A DNA stretch of 64,000 bases, taken from NCBI GenBank assembly GCA_963693365.1, contig CAVNZM010000001.1, positions 18,352,001-18,416,000 on the forward strand, read 5' to 3'. This DNA is from Amoebidium appalachense. Taxonomy: Eukaryota; Ichthyosporea. The translations under genes were made by a program, and so were the position numbers. Positions 1-12,023 of the stretch are shown piece after piece. Numbering within the stretch: the first letter of the stretch is position 1; each line of letters starts with the position of its first letter. The notes under the pieces are model-generated. The model was not told where the DNA came from, ran no database searches, and saw only the letters and a program-made list of their open reading frames with translations.

Positions 1-74
1 CCCCCCCCCCCACCACCACCACCACCACATACACACACACACACACACACACAACTCCTTCTCCCCGTTCCTTC

Positions 75-110
<36 letters not shown>

Positions 111-141
111 CCCCACAACACACACACACACATTCACACAG

Positions 142-404
142 ACGGAGACCACGTGATCGACGTTGATGACCGTGTAGAAATCCGCTACAAAAAACCGCCC
201 AAGACACCGCCAGCACATGCGCGCCGTGTGGGTGCACGAGGCACCGTCGTGTCTGTGGAGGAATATGTGCTCTATCGCATTGAATTTGTCGACGGATACT
301 CCACTCAGTGTAGGAGGAATGATCTGTGCACAGAGGCGGAGTGGAGGGATGCACGGCCCCCTGGTGCAAAGGTGTGTATGTGTGTGTGTGTGTAGGGTGG
401 TGGT

Positions 405-437
<33 letters not shown>

Positions 438-1922
438 TGGGTAGGGAGGTGTGGGGGGAAAGGGGTGGGAGGGTGTGTGTGTGTGTGTGTGTATGGGTGT
501 GGGTGGGTGGGTGGGGGGTGTCGTTTGCGTGGGGAGGGGTGTGTGTGTGGGGGGGGGGGGGGGGGGGGGGGGGGTTGAGGGGGAAGAACGGGGGCAGTGA
601 CTTGTCATAGTTACTTAAAAGCGGGTGTGACTCAAGGATGTGTATATGTGTATATGTGTGGTGGTGGTGAGTGGGTGGGTGTGTACGTGTGTATTGGTGG
701 GCCGGGGGGGAGGGGGTCCCTGTGAATGTTCTGAAAGGGTGGAGGGTTGCAAAGCACATGGCCCGATAAGGCAGGTGTTGCTATACGGCTTTTTGATAGC
801 ATCTCAATACCTGCACAAGAGGAATGGGTCAGGGTGTGGTCTGTATCTGTGGGCATGCATGCGTATGCCTCGTATGTTATGTACTGTCTCTCTTCCTTTC
901 CCTCCCTCCCTCCTTCGCTCCCCTTCTGCCCTCCCTCCCTCCCTCCCTCCCTCCCTTTCTCTCTCTCCCTTCTCTTCCTCACATGCCCAAACATACACAC
1001 ATCACTTACACACTCAACACCCACACTCACGTGCATTCTCCCCTCACCCCCCCTCACCCCCCCCCCCCCCCCCCCCCCCCTCCCCCCCCCTTCCCCCTCC
1101 CCTTCCCACCCCCTTCACCCCCCCTGCCTCTGGAGTTAGAAGTGCTGTCAGAGGCCGAAATCGCAGCAGTATTACTTTGCAAAAAGCAGCCGCCAACGAT
1201 CCTTTCTCTAACCGAAACATTATCTGTATACAGGAGGGCATATCCCAGGAGGAAGAGAGCTCCGAGTCGGACGTTGATGCCTCAGAAATCGACAAGCGAT
1301 TCATCATCCCACGAAACAAACGCCAGTCGGCTAAAGCCGCTGAAGCAGTAAACAAGAAATATGTCTCGGACCCAGGCGCCGTGGGGGAGAATTCCTCGGA
1401 CGCGTCCGAATATGAAATGGACGAGGAAGAGGTGAAACGTGAAATTGCAGAGGGAAAGAGACCCGCAACGGAGGTAGGGGGTGTTGGCGAGGCGCAACCG
1501 AAAATGAAAAAACCGAAGCTGGAAAGGATGGGTAGCGTCAGTGGGAATGTTCCGGCCAAGGGAGGGGAGAAGGTGGTTCGAGACAGGAAGATTTCTGGAG
1601 AGAAGGTAAAGACGCAAAAGAGCGTGTGGGTTTCGAAACCGCCGATGAAAGCGGGTGAGGGTGGGGCTTTTCCACCTCCTTCCGCGGTTGCAGCTGCAGT
1701 GTTTGGTGGTGGGAGTGTGCCTCAACCGAGGGCAGGGTCCCCCGTGCCCAGACAGAGGACTGCCAGCGATGATAAAATCAAGAAGGCAGACCCACAGACA
1801 AAGGTATGTGTGTGTGCATGTGTGTGTGTGTCTGTGACCACGCACTTTGAGTTTGCGTCTGTGTCCGTGCGTGTGCTTGTGTGGGTATGGGTGTATGCGG
1901 GTGTGTGTGTCTGTGTCTGTGT

Positions 1923-1968
<46 letters not shown>

Positions 1969-2108
1969 TTTTGCATGTTGATTGGAGGGTGGGTGGTGGT
2001 GGTGAGCTGACAAGGTTTTTGGTTTTACCACTTTTCGTTGGTTGTCTTTCTGTTTCTCTGGATGGGGATAGTGGGGATGTGGCTGGTGGTGGCGAGGTGG
2101 GCAGGAGA

Positions 2109-2145
<37 letters not shown>

Positions 2146-2469
2146 CCACAACACTTCTGCATGTGTGTGCCTGGATGTAGAACCGTTCTTGTGTTAACAT
2201 TTGCAGGTTGCCTCGGGGGTGCAGGTGGAGGTGGATTTTTTTTCCCCCCTCTCCCGTGGAGAAAGAGGTTTAGAGCGGGTGGGGGTGGGGGTAGGGGGTG
2301 GGGGGGCTTATGCTTATTATGCACATACTGCTCGTATAATTGTGTTTGTATATGATTATGTGTCCTGCTGCAACTCTTATTGCTCGTATTGTATACTTTG
2401 ATCCAACAACCCCCCCCCTCGCGCCGCCACCGCTTTCCTTCCGGATCCGCCGTCTCGCCTCTGCTGCTG

Positions 2470-2521
<52 letters not shown>

Positions 2522-2612
2522 CGTCCCACATTATCTTGCACCCCGTAATTGGCTGTGATTAGTGCCTCACCCTGCCCCCCACCCACCCCCCCCTCCCCCC
2601 CCCCCCCCCCCC

Positions 2613-2659
<47 letters not shown>

Positions 2660-2817
2660 AGGCTGTGCGGCGATGTGGGCGAGACAAGTGTGGCAACCGG
2701 GTGGGCAAGGGCAGTGGCTACTGCAGCTACGAGTGTGCCAGCCAGGCGGCAGAGGCCCTGTTCAAGGCCTGGGTCGTGCACAGGAAGGCGAAGAAGGAGG
2801 AGGCGGAGAAGGCTTAG
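142..2817 (+). CDS. Nuclear protein with Tudor-like segment and C-terminal YCSxEC zinc finger (5' partial, spliced)
   Basis: Exons seen: 142-371 (enters in phase 1 after an acceptor ending ACACAG), 1234-1803, a possible 18-nt microexon 2207-2224, and 2662-2817 with stop TAG. All junctions are phase 0 after the first; donors are AAG/GTGTGT and AAG/GTATGT. Exon 1 encodes a small beta-rich stretch (RVGARGTVVSVEEYVLYRIEF) resembling a Tudor/SH3-like fold. Exon 2 is acidic then basic with a nuclear-localisation-like KMKKPK. The last exon has Cys spaced C-x4-C-x10-C-x3-C ending in GYCSYEC, followed by a charged helix. The same spacing occurs in the C-terminal finger of CXXC1/Spp1-type chromatin proteins. 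A chromatin role is inference. The gene begins upstream of the window, so its start and N-terminal domains are unknown. The stretch 372-1233 is intron filled with G/GT runs, then CT and C runs. Confidence 0.68.
2207..2224 (+). other. Candidate 18-nt microexon
   Basis: Acceptor ATTTGCAG precedes 18 nt encoding VASGVQ, followed by CAG/GTGGAG. It is phase 0 at both ends, so including or skipping it keeps the frame between exons 1234-1803 and 2662-2817. Confidence 0.4.
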
Positions 2818-3827
2818 AGGGGCCGTCGGTGTGTTTGGAAGGCTGGATGTAATGGCATGTACATGTGCGGTTTTGTGTAGTGTGGTTGTGTACAGGTAAC
2901 AAGGCCGGGTCGCGTTAATGCTGTTCATTGAAGTTTACGGTGGGTTTGTTTTCCCCCACAGCTTTGCTACTGGCAGTTCTTGGTGACTGTAGTATGATGT
3001 GCAGGCTCTGGCTATGAAAACTTATATAAAATGTTTTGAATCTCAGGGCGTAGTGTGTCAGGCTTTCTTGTACAAGTAATGGAAAAAGCTGCGAGGCTAT
3101 TTATTACTTTCCACAATGCCTTTCGAATTTTTGCACCGAGATCTGGAGTTGGCTGCTTTTGGCCATTGTCCATATTTATTGCTTGAGTCTGAACCAGATG
3201 GTGGATTGTGTTAGTCCGTGTTAGGTGACCGGGGCTGGACCCTCGCTTACCAAAGGATTCATTAAACTTGACTTCGAGCTGGTCGATGGAAGTCAAGAGA
3301 CTGCATATATTGCCTGTTGTGTGTATCTAAGTATACGTGATGGCCATGGTGCTTGGATGCATGCATGCTTTGGGCTATTGTAAGTGCGGCCATGTTATTA
3401 GATCCAATTTCGGAGTGTTTGTGTCATTGGCAAGCAGAAGTTGCTTCGTGTCTGCACCCAGAAGCTACGAATACTCAAGCCGGATCAGAAGTTGCAACAT
3501 GCTCCACCCATGTTAACGATGTTTGCATGTGCAACTGATTGAGTGATTGTATAACTAGAAAGGAGAAGTTGCTCCAACCCATTTCAACTATTACGAGGCC
3601 TCAGAAAAACACAGCTTACCGAGAAACAGCAGAATAACAGTTTGCGTGTTGTGGAGCAGCAGTGCAACTACCAGGAGAGGAGAGGAGAGGAAAATAACTT
3701 GTGCATGCGTACGTTATCGTGCCGGAGACATTCAAGAAACTAGAGACACTAAGAAAGCAAGGATGCATAGGGGAGCATCGTGTGCACAGGCATGAGGAAC
3801 CTTATCAACCAGGTGGCATGAGTAAGC
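2818..3827. other. 3' flank and intergenic region before H2B
   Basis: Unique-looking sequence holding the 3' UTR of the zinc-finger gene. A 94-codon ATG-initiated minus ORF lies at 3012-3296. It has no recognisable family, no clear promoter, and overlaps the presumed 3' UTR, so it is not called as a gene. Confidence 0.4.
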
Positions 3828-3833
3828 TCTTTG
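3828..3833 (-). promoter_or_regulatory. Histone downstream element of H2B (U7-type)
   Basis: On the minus strand CAAAGAGCTT starts 9 nt past the H2B stem-loop. CAAAGA recurs at the same spacing after H3 and H4. The longer AAAGAGCT core matches the element that pairs with U7 snRNA in animals. Confidence 0.65.
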
Positions 3834-3842
3834 GTAAGTGGT

Positions 3843-3858
3843 GGTGTTTATAAACACC
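3843..3858 (-). terminator. Histone mRNA 3' stem-loop of H2B
   Basis: GGTGTTTATAAACACC: a perfect 6-bp stem (GGTGTT/AACACC) with loop TATA, 52 nt past the H2B stop. It has the length and loop size of the SLBP-bound histone 3' end and replaces a poly(A) signal. Confidence 0.9.
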
Positions 3859-3910
3859 AGTTTTTCTTGCTGCACCGTGCATGGCACAACAGCATACAAG
3901 CACGACCCGC

Positions 3911-4949
<1,039 letters not shown>

Positions 4950-5001
4950 GTGCAACGAGCTACTGTTTGAGAAAGCACAGTGTGAACGGCACGTCATTAA
5001 T

Positions 5002-5017
5002 GGTGTTTTTAAACACC
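5002..5017 (+). terminator. Histone mRNA 3' stem-loop of H3
   Basis: GGTGTTTTTAAACACC: 6-bp stem with loop TTTA, followed by ACCCA, the usual context of the cleavage site in animal histone pre-mRNAs. Confidence 0.92.
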
Positions 5018-5027
5018 ACCCACTTTA

Positions 5028-5033
5028 CAAAGA
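5028..5033 (+). promoter_or_regulatory. Histone downstream element of H3
   Basis: CAAAGA (context TTTACAAAGAAG) starts 10 nt after the H3 stem-loop. The spacing matches H2B and H4. Confidence 0.6.
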
Positions 5034-5274
5034 AGTTTATTCTGCTCTTTCCTGTCGACCACTTTGTCTTCTTTAGTCTCTATTATCAAACTTACACCGG
5101 CCTCAGTTCCCTTCCCCTCTCACACTCACCACACACTTTTCCCCCTGTGTGTAGTATCCAAATATATGAATATGCATATTGCTCTTTGGCTAATCCGTCC
5201 ATAGTTCAGTTGCACTTAAGCATGCTCACCACGAATGTGGTGGGCAAGTTGGACATCCTTGGCAATCTCCCCCC

Positions 5275-5305
<31 letters not shown>

Positions 5306-6834
5306 ACACACATACTTAGAAAGAGAGAGAGAGAGAACATCTACCCAACAACCAAGTACCTCCCACTATCCCGTTGGTCATCGTCTATTAAAAGAAGGAT
5401 GGCCTAAGTTAGATGAAGTGTGCCGGGTGTGCGTGTGCCATTGGGTGCGTTCACACAAAGACTTATCAATGCATACGTGAGAGTGCGTAGAACTGTTTAC
5501 GTATTCGTATGTTTTCAAGCATCTGCCATAGGCTTGCATATGTTCATGCCCCTGCCGTACATATGCTAACAGGAGTATAAGGGCAAAAAGCTGGATGGTT
5601 CCCGCTTCTGTAAGCCCTGGTACATGGTATCGAATGGTTAATGTGATGTAACTCAAACATTTCTGAATAGAGGATTAGCTAAACTTTCAAGTCCTCTCCT
5701 ACAAGTCTTCTCCTACTTAGCTGATGCAGCGCAGGGAGGGGAGGGGGTGGGGGGGGGGGGGGGGGGGGGGGGGGAGATCACCAATGCCAGCTCGAGATGG
5801 CTGGGGCCACATGAAAGGTAAACTTTATTGGCGGGGGAAGAGGGGATGGCGGGCAGGGAGGAAGGTGGAAGGAGGAAAGCATTTTAAGGGAGGGGGGGGA
5901 GGGGGAGTGATCGATTGCTCAAGAATAAGAGGGGGAGCTGGCGGGGGGGGGGGGGGGGGGGAGGGGGGGGGGAAGGGGGGAGGGGGGCCAAGAGGGTTGC
6001 CGGGTTAGAAAAGCACCACCCAGGAAAAGACATAGAAATGTTAACTGCAAGTGTTGAGCAGGACAGAGCAAGCGGAGAACAGAAAATACCCAGAAGTTCC
6101 AGACAGGAGTATGCCACGATATATAACGAAAGGTCCGAGGGATTCCAAATGCAACTAATGGGGAGGTGAAAATTTATGCAGAGGAGGGACAAGGAAGTGA
6201 GAGGTAGCAATGCAACAACATGGATGAGGGCTGGGGGGGAAGGACAGAGAACATAAACAAAGTGAAGGCCCAGAAGAGGACGAGAATAGAGAGGGGGATG
6301 GCATGTGTACATGAACGGAATGCAGTTTTTTTTTTTTGTTTTGTTTTTTTGTTTGTTTTGGGACGAAACATATTGCAGATCGGCCTGTGCATGAAAGGCA
6401 TGGGGAGATAGAGCGAAGCCTCGGGAGAGTGGGAGGGAGTTTTTTCTTGTGATGGTGTGTGCGATGTGTGTGTGTGTGTGGGTCGGTGGGGGCGCGGGGG
6501 GGGAGGGGGGGGGGGGGGGGGGATTTGAAGGCAACAGGTTTTAGTGAACTAGACACTTCTTGCCGCGCTGTGGTCAAAGGAACGGACAGAGAATAACGGC
6601 AAAGAGGAACGTGAAACAGGGAGGGACCTGATGGAGCAGGATTCGAACGGGATGTGCCTTCTCGCATATCCAGTAAGTGAAGGAAACCGTCACCTTGCAG
6701 AGAACAACCGAATCTCAAAGATATTAAAATAGTGGTTCAAGATTATGTACTCCTATACAGCACACAACACTGAGCAGGACGGGTTACAGTAGTTTGCTAC
6801 AGGGCACTGTGCCCTTACCAAGAAACGACAATAT
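5034..6834. other. Spacer between H3 and H4
   Basis: About 1.8 kb with poly-C/(CA)n at 5270-5312, G-rich tracts at 5741-5774 and 5941-5987, and (GT)n/G at 6460-6522. No ORF with family likeness is seen, and H2A and H1 are not present here. Confidence 0.5.
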
Positions 6835-6840
6835 TCTTTG
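6835..6840 (-). promoter_or_regulatory. Histone downstream element of H4
   Basis: On the minus strand CAAAGA starts 9 nt after the H4 stem-loop (context TTTTCAAAGAAT). Confidence 0.55.
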
Positions 6841-6849
6841 AAAAGGGGT

Positions 6850-6865
6850 GGTGTTTAGAAACACC
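6850..6865 (-). terminator. Histone mRNA 3' stem-loop of H4
   Basis: Minus strand GGTGTTTCTAAACACC: the same stem as H2B and H3 with loop TCTA, 29 nt past the H4 stop. Confidence 0.9.
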
Positions 6866-6894
6866 AGTACAGAGCCAAAGGCAAACATGAAAGT

Positions 6895-7255
<361 letters not shown>

Positions 7256-7605
7256 GTGGGGTGAAAAGGGGGGCAAAATAACCTGGATTTTTGATTTACC
7301 CCCGTGTCTGCTTACCAACTAATCAAAATGAACTATTCTAACTCCACCGATCCGGCATGCATGGACCCAAAAAATTCCTCTGTTGCACTTCTGCGGATAT
7401 CCGATTTTCTCAGTTGGGACGGTCAACGTCGACTTTTACGGTGACAGATCTTTTGCACAGCGTGGTGACATATACATATGCGCCCGTCACTGAAAGGCTC
7501 GCATAGTTTAGACATACAGTCGCATTAAATGCTTATTGCATGGTTTTATTGCCGCGCTCCTTCTGTATTCAGGTTTTTTTTCTTTCCCACACACACGTGC
7601 ACAAA

Positions 7606-8364
7606 ATGTTATCGGATTTGCCTCCCCCCGACTCCTCACCTCGTACCCCTAAACGGGCATCGGGGTTCGAATACACAACAGATTCGAACACATCAATTTC
7701 ACTCCACAACAGAGAGCCCAACATTGCAAAACCAAATCTTCCACTCCACACCAATGGTTATATGATGCAGATACAACACAATGAAACGAATGTACCCCTC
7801 CGTAGTTTCAATGAGGATCCACCCATAGAAAAAGAAAACATTGCACCTACATGGAGTCTCCCTTCCGACTTATTTGCCACACTGAGTCTCCCTCCCAAAT
7901 TATTCAATACATACACCAACGGCATGTGTAGCAACATGGTTTTGCAAACAGACGCCGAGAAAACCGTTCGCAAAGCATTTGATTTGATTTACAAACTTCC
8001 CGACAGTGGTCCGGAGATTGCAACCGCGGATGCGATGCTCAATCTTGTGGCTAGGGCTGGGCCAATGATCACCACACCGTATGGCTCTACGATCCCTGCG
8101 AGCAAGGGCACGCTCTCCTTGACCGGCATGTGCGAAGGCAAAAAGCACGTTTCCACCAAGGCGAAAAATCGGATAGTCGAAAATGCGTCGGAGTACTGGA
8201 ATCGTCCCGGAAATCAACACCTTAAGTTATTGGATGTGTGTAAATATATTGGGGGATTGTATGACATCCCGGCCTCAACGCTAAAAAAGTGGGTGATGCA
8301 GGCAAGGCTCAATGGTGGTGTGGTTCCGGGCAGAAAGGGTGGCAAAGGAATGAGATGTTCATGA
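7606..8364 (+). CDS. Unrecognised protein with C-terminal helix-turn-helix-like segment
   Basis: Intronless ORF of 252 aa from ATG 7606; an alternative in-frame ATG at 7540 would add 22 residues. The first half is polar, Pro/Ser/Asn rich and probably disordered. The second half looks folded, ending KLLDVCKYIGGLYDIPAST, then LKKWVMQARLNGG and a basic GRKGGKG. The pattern Y-D-I-P-x-S-T-L-x-x-W resembles the recognition helix of Psq/CENP-B-type helix-turn-helix domains of pogo-like transposases and related regulators. No catalytic DDE region is present, so at most this is a DNA-binding remnant or a host regulator. It is divergent from H4 and ends 260 bp before a TA-flanked MITE. Function is inference. 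Confidence 0.55.
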   Translation: MLSDLPPPDSSPRTPKRASGFEYTTDSNTSISLHNREPNIAKPNLPLHTNGYMMQIQHNETNVPLRSFNEDPPIEKENIAPTWSLPSDLFATLSLPPKLFNTYTNGMCSNMVLQTDAEKTVRKAFDLIYKLPDSGPEIATADAMLNLVARAGPMITTPYGSTIPASKGTLSLTGMCEGKKHVSTKAKNRIVENASEYWNRPGNQHLKLLDVCKYIGGLYDIPASTLKKWVMQARLNGGVVPGRKGGKGMRCS

Positions 8365-8624
8365 AAACCGGAAAATCCATCTTTGTAAGTGATGTAAAAA
8401 TAAGGCATTGTGTTTGGTTGTGGGTGTGGGTGGGTGCCATGCAATGTGTTCTTGGGAGTGCCAGTAGAATATAACTATAAGACAATTAAAGACGTGCTCG
8501 AGTGGACATTCACTAGAATTGCCAGATGAAAATCGACTTTAACAATCTTGAATTGAACAATCCTCTCTTCCCCCATCCCCCTTACTCCAACCACATACGT
8601 TTATTTTTAGTTTTTTGTTTTTTA

Positions 8625-8770
8625 CAGATACGTTCCGCGAATAAGACCCCCCCCCCCCCGCGGCCAATAGGATTTCGCCCCCGGCAAAAGTGGTTTTTTT
8701 TTAAGATTCTGCTCCCCGGCCAGTTTTCGGGATGATCTTATTGGCGGTCGGATGAATAAATCATGCTGTA

Positions 8771-8826
<56 letters not shown>

Positions 8827-8916
8827 CCATTAAGATTCTCACCCCGACCCCCCAAAAAATTTAAGATTCCGCCACCCGGCCCAATTTGGGGGGTTCTTAT
8901 TCGCGGACACTATCTG
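8625..8916. mobile_element. MITE-like element with terminal inverted repeats and TA target duplication
   Basis: The two ends read inward as CAGATAcgtTCCGCGAATAAGA and CAGATAgtgTCCGCGAATAAGA (19 of 22 match). Both are flanked by TA (623-624 and 917-918), the target of Tc1/mariner/pogo elements. The 292-bp interior has no ORF, holds a 55-60 nt C-run, and repeats TAAGATTC several times in both halves. It is non-autonomous. Confidence 0.7.
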
Positions 8917-10255
8917 TATTTGTGTGTGTGTGGGGGGGGGGGGGGGGGGGGGGGGGGGGGATTATGCATCTAAGGGGATACTGATTATGCGCTCGACTAA
9001 GTCTCTTTCTTAAGGGGTCATGGTCACTAGGTTCCCCCCACGGTGTGTGCGTGCGGCGGGGGGAATGGGGGGGGGGGAGGGGGAGGCTCAATTCCTATAT
9101 TTATTATGGTCAGGGATGTTTAGGACTAAGCACTGTGTCTAAATTTAAGGGGTGTGTGTACCGTGGGTTCCCCTCCCCCTTTTCCCGCGAACCCCTCCGC
9201 TTCCCCCTCTCCCCATCCACAAAGCTCTTGGTAAGCCCGTGCCGACCTACCCTCCCCCCCCCCCCCCCCTCTCTCTCTCTCTCCCCCAGGCGCGCTTTCA
9301 TATTTAAATCTGAGTTCTTCTTGTGATGGGTGGGGGAGGGGTGGGGCCACTTAACTTCAAAAAAAATGATAAATTAAAATTTAGCAGGGCGGTCTTTGCC
9401 GTGAAAGTAACGCCCCCCCCACACCTCCCCGTCGCTTCTGCCCTCCGGATCCGCGGCCGGTGCACGATGGAAATTTTGCATAGCGATACTCAGAGTGTCA
9501 GATGTAGAATAATTCGAAGCTTAGCTCGAAATTAAATACATAGTATCCTTCGAAATGTGTCACATGGTACACGAGTACGTAGGTAATATAGTCTACATAC
9601 TATACTATACATATTCACGAAGCCTACGAACACGATGACCTCGACTCATTTATGCCCCGGGGGGGGGGGGGTTGGGAGGGGGGGGTGTCATCCTCGAGAG
9701 CTCAGTCAGAGTTTCAGACCTCTGGCAGACATTCACATTCAATTCAATTTTTTGCGAAGCCACAAAGCTCACAGGCCAATGAGTCTCGGACATAAATCAT
9801 TTGTGTGTGTGTGTGGGGGGAGGGGGGGGGGGGGGGGGGGGGGGTAGTGGTATATATATCACGTGCGTGTGTGGTGGTGGTGTGCGTGAGTGCGCGCGCG
9901 TGTGTGTGCGTGGTGGTGGCACGTGCCAGCGCTTGTGTGTGGAGGTGGTATGTGAGCGCGTGCGTGTGTGTGGTAGCGCACGGTGTGGCGTGTGAGCGTT
10001 ACGTATACGTGTACGTGTGTGCGCGGTGGTGGTGTGGTGTATGTGTGTGTGGGTGGTGGTGGTGTGGTGGGTGGGTGGGTGGCCATGGATGCCGTGGGTG
10101 CACGTAGGTTTGTGTGTATGTGTGTGCGTGTGTGTGTGTGTGTGTACGGGTGTGTAGTGATGGTGACTGTGTGTGTGTGTGTGGTGGTGGTGGTGGTGTG
10201 ATGCGTGTGTGTGTGTGTGGTGGTGGTGGCGTGTGTGAGTGTGTGTGGTGGTGGT

Positions 10256-10288
<33 letters not shown>

Positions 10289-10407
10289 CTGACGTGTTTG
10301 GTGGTGCCGGTGGTTGTGTGGCGTGGTGTGTGCGTGGTGGTGGTGGTTGTGATGGTGGTGGTGTTGGTGGTGTGTGCGTGTGAGTGTGTGGTGGTGGTGT
10401 GGTATGT

Positions 10408-10438
<31 letters not shown>

Positions 10439-10561
10439 CGTGTGTGGTGGTGGCGGTGGTTGTGTGGCGTGGTATGTGTGTGGTGGTGGTGGTAGTGACG
10501 GTGGTGGTGTGTGTGTGGGGGGGGGGGGGGGGGGGGGGGGTGGATGTGTGTGCGTGTGGTG

Positions 10562-10592
<31 letters not shown>

Positions 10593-11154
10593 GGGGGAAG
10601 GCTATGAGCAGGGAGGCACCAAGAATTCATACGAGTTATTCAAATTCTGTGGGGCCAGCCACAGTAAATCATAGTATGTATCTGCAATTACGTAATGCCA
10701 TGAACCTATTTGTGCCTCTAGGTGGACGAATCTGATACTGCATCAGGATTATCGAAATTACAACATGATTAAATTCTGGTCTGCTTGCTCTTACTTCGAA
10801 GGAACTTACAAACAACTCCAAATACAACGATTTATTATTTCGATAACAAGTTTATTCACATCTCCCTTCAAATCCCCCAAACTTCCTGTATCCCTATGCA
10901 CAAATATTTACTTAAACCATTCAAGTAACTGTTATTGCCCCTATACCGTTAACAAACCTGACCACCGAGACACAAACATTCGTCTATCAAAATAGGGAAC
11001 TAGAGAGAAGAAACCACCACAGAGATACAAGGCACAAGTATCACACCATGCACAGACAACAGGGTGATGCATGCACAGAAGCAGTCCTTGTGATGCATAG
11101 AAACCAACAGAACATTCGTATGGAGAATCCCAATGCCCCCCTCCCCCCCCTCCT

Positions 11155-11186
<32 letters not shown>

Positions 11187-12023
11187 CTCCCCCAAAACAC
11201 ACACACACGCGCACACACAAAAGGAGGAACAGCACACACGCGAACACAAACACAGAAAAGGCCGCCCCGCATCTGCCAGAAAAACAAGCACATTGCACAT
11301 TCACTTCTTCGGGCACAAGAACACAAACCCAACAAAATCCGATGGGCACAGGCATGCAAACACACACACATGCACACTATGCACACACACATTTCATGCG
11401 TATACAAAAAATCTAAGCTAGCAGGGCCGAGTGAGGAGGGAAAGCAAAGGGCGGGGAAGGGAAAGCACCTGAGAAGCCCGGAGCAGGAAAGCAATTCTAT
11501 CAGAAATTTCATTTCTTTATCCCAAACAAAGCCACAACAACGAGAGGCAATACATACGTGTGCTGGCTGCCCCTGGTGCCTGCCGCCCATGCTGCCTACC
11601 CGTGCAGACACAGCAGCAACCCGAAAATGATCAGCCGGTTAGGTGTGGCTGCCCTAGACATGAAGAGTTTGTCGATAGTGATGCATACCTTGGCCGGGCG
11701 TCTTGATATACTAGACCCAATAAGCAGCCCGGTAGATATGGCTCATAGGTAGTAGCAACCTGGGTCTGTTGCATTTCGAGTTTGAATGTTCGTTTCGTGC
11801 TTTTGGTTTTTGCTGTGCTTCGATGTGCAGTCGTTCGTGCCGGCTTCGTTCTCTGTTGCGATTAGCCGCTCACTCTGCTGAATACAAAGTATGCAAACAT
11901 ACCCGCAAAGTGGCCGTCAATCGCACATTCGTAGATGTGCCGCTTCTTGCGTAGAGACAACCGCGCTAGTGTACGGATTTTCGTGCCCCATCATGCAGGC
12001 GCAAGACCTACATGCATCCCACG
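8917..12023. other. Repeat-rich intergenic region
   Basis: Contains G/GT runs at 8930-8960 and 9660-9690 and an almost 800-bp GTG/GT/G tract at 9803-10598. More ordinary sequence lies at 10600-11130 and 11390-12023, with a C-run and CA tract at 11134-11220. I see no gene I can support; ORFs at 11000-11630 are low-complexity shadows. Confidence 0.5.

Noticed and set aside
3012-3296. 94-codon minus ORF
   Set aside because: Reasonable composition, but no family, promoter or splice context, and it is antisense to the presumed 3' UTR of the first gene.
9797-10674. Long overlapping ORFs on both strands (Thr/His/Pro or Cys/Val/Gly polymers)
   Set aside because: They are translations of GT/GTG/G repeats, open in several frames at once and lacking codon structure; the same applies to ORFs at 22.6-23.2, 26.7-27.2, 52.1-52.9 and 57.9-58.6 kb.
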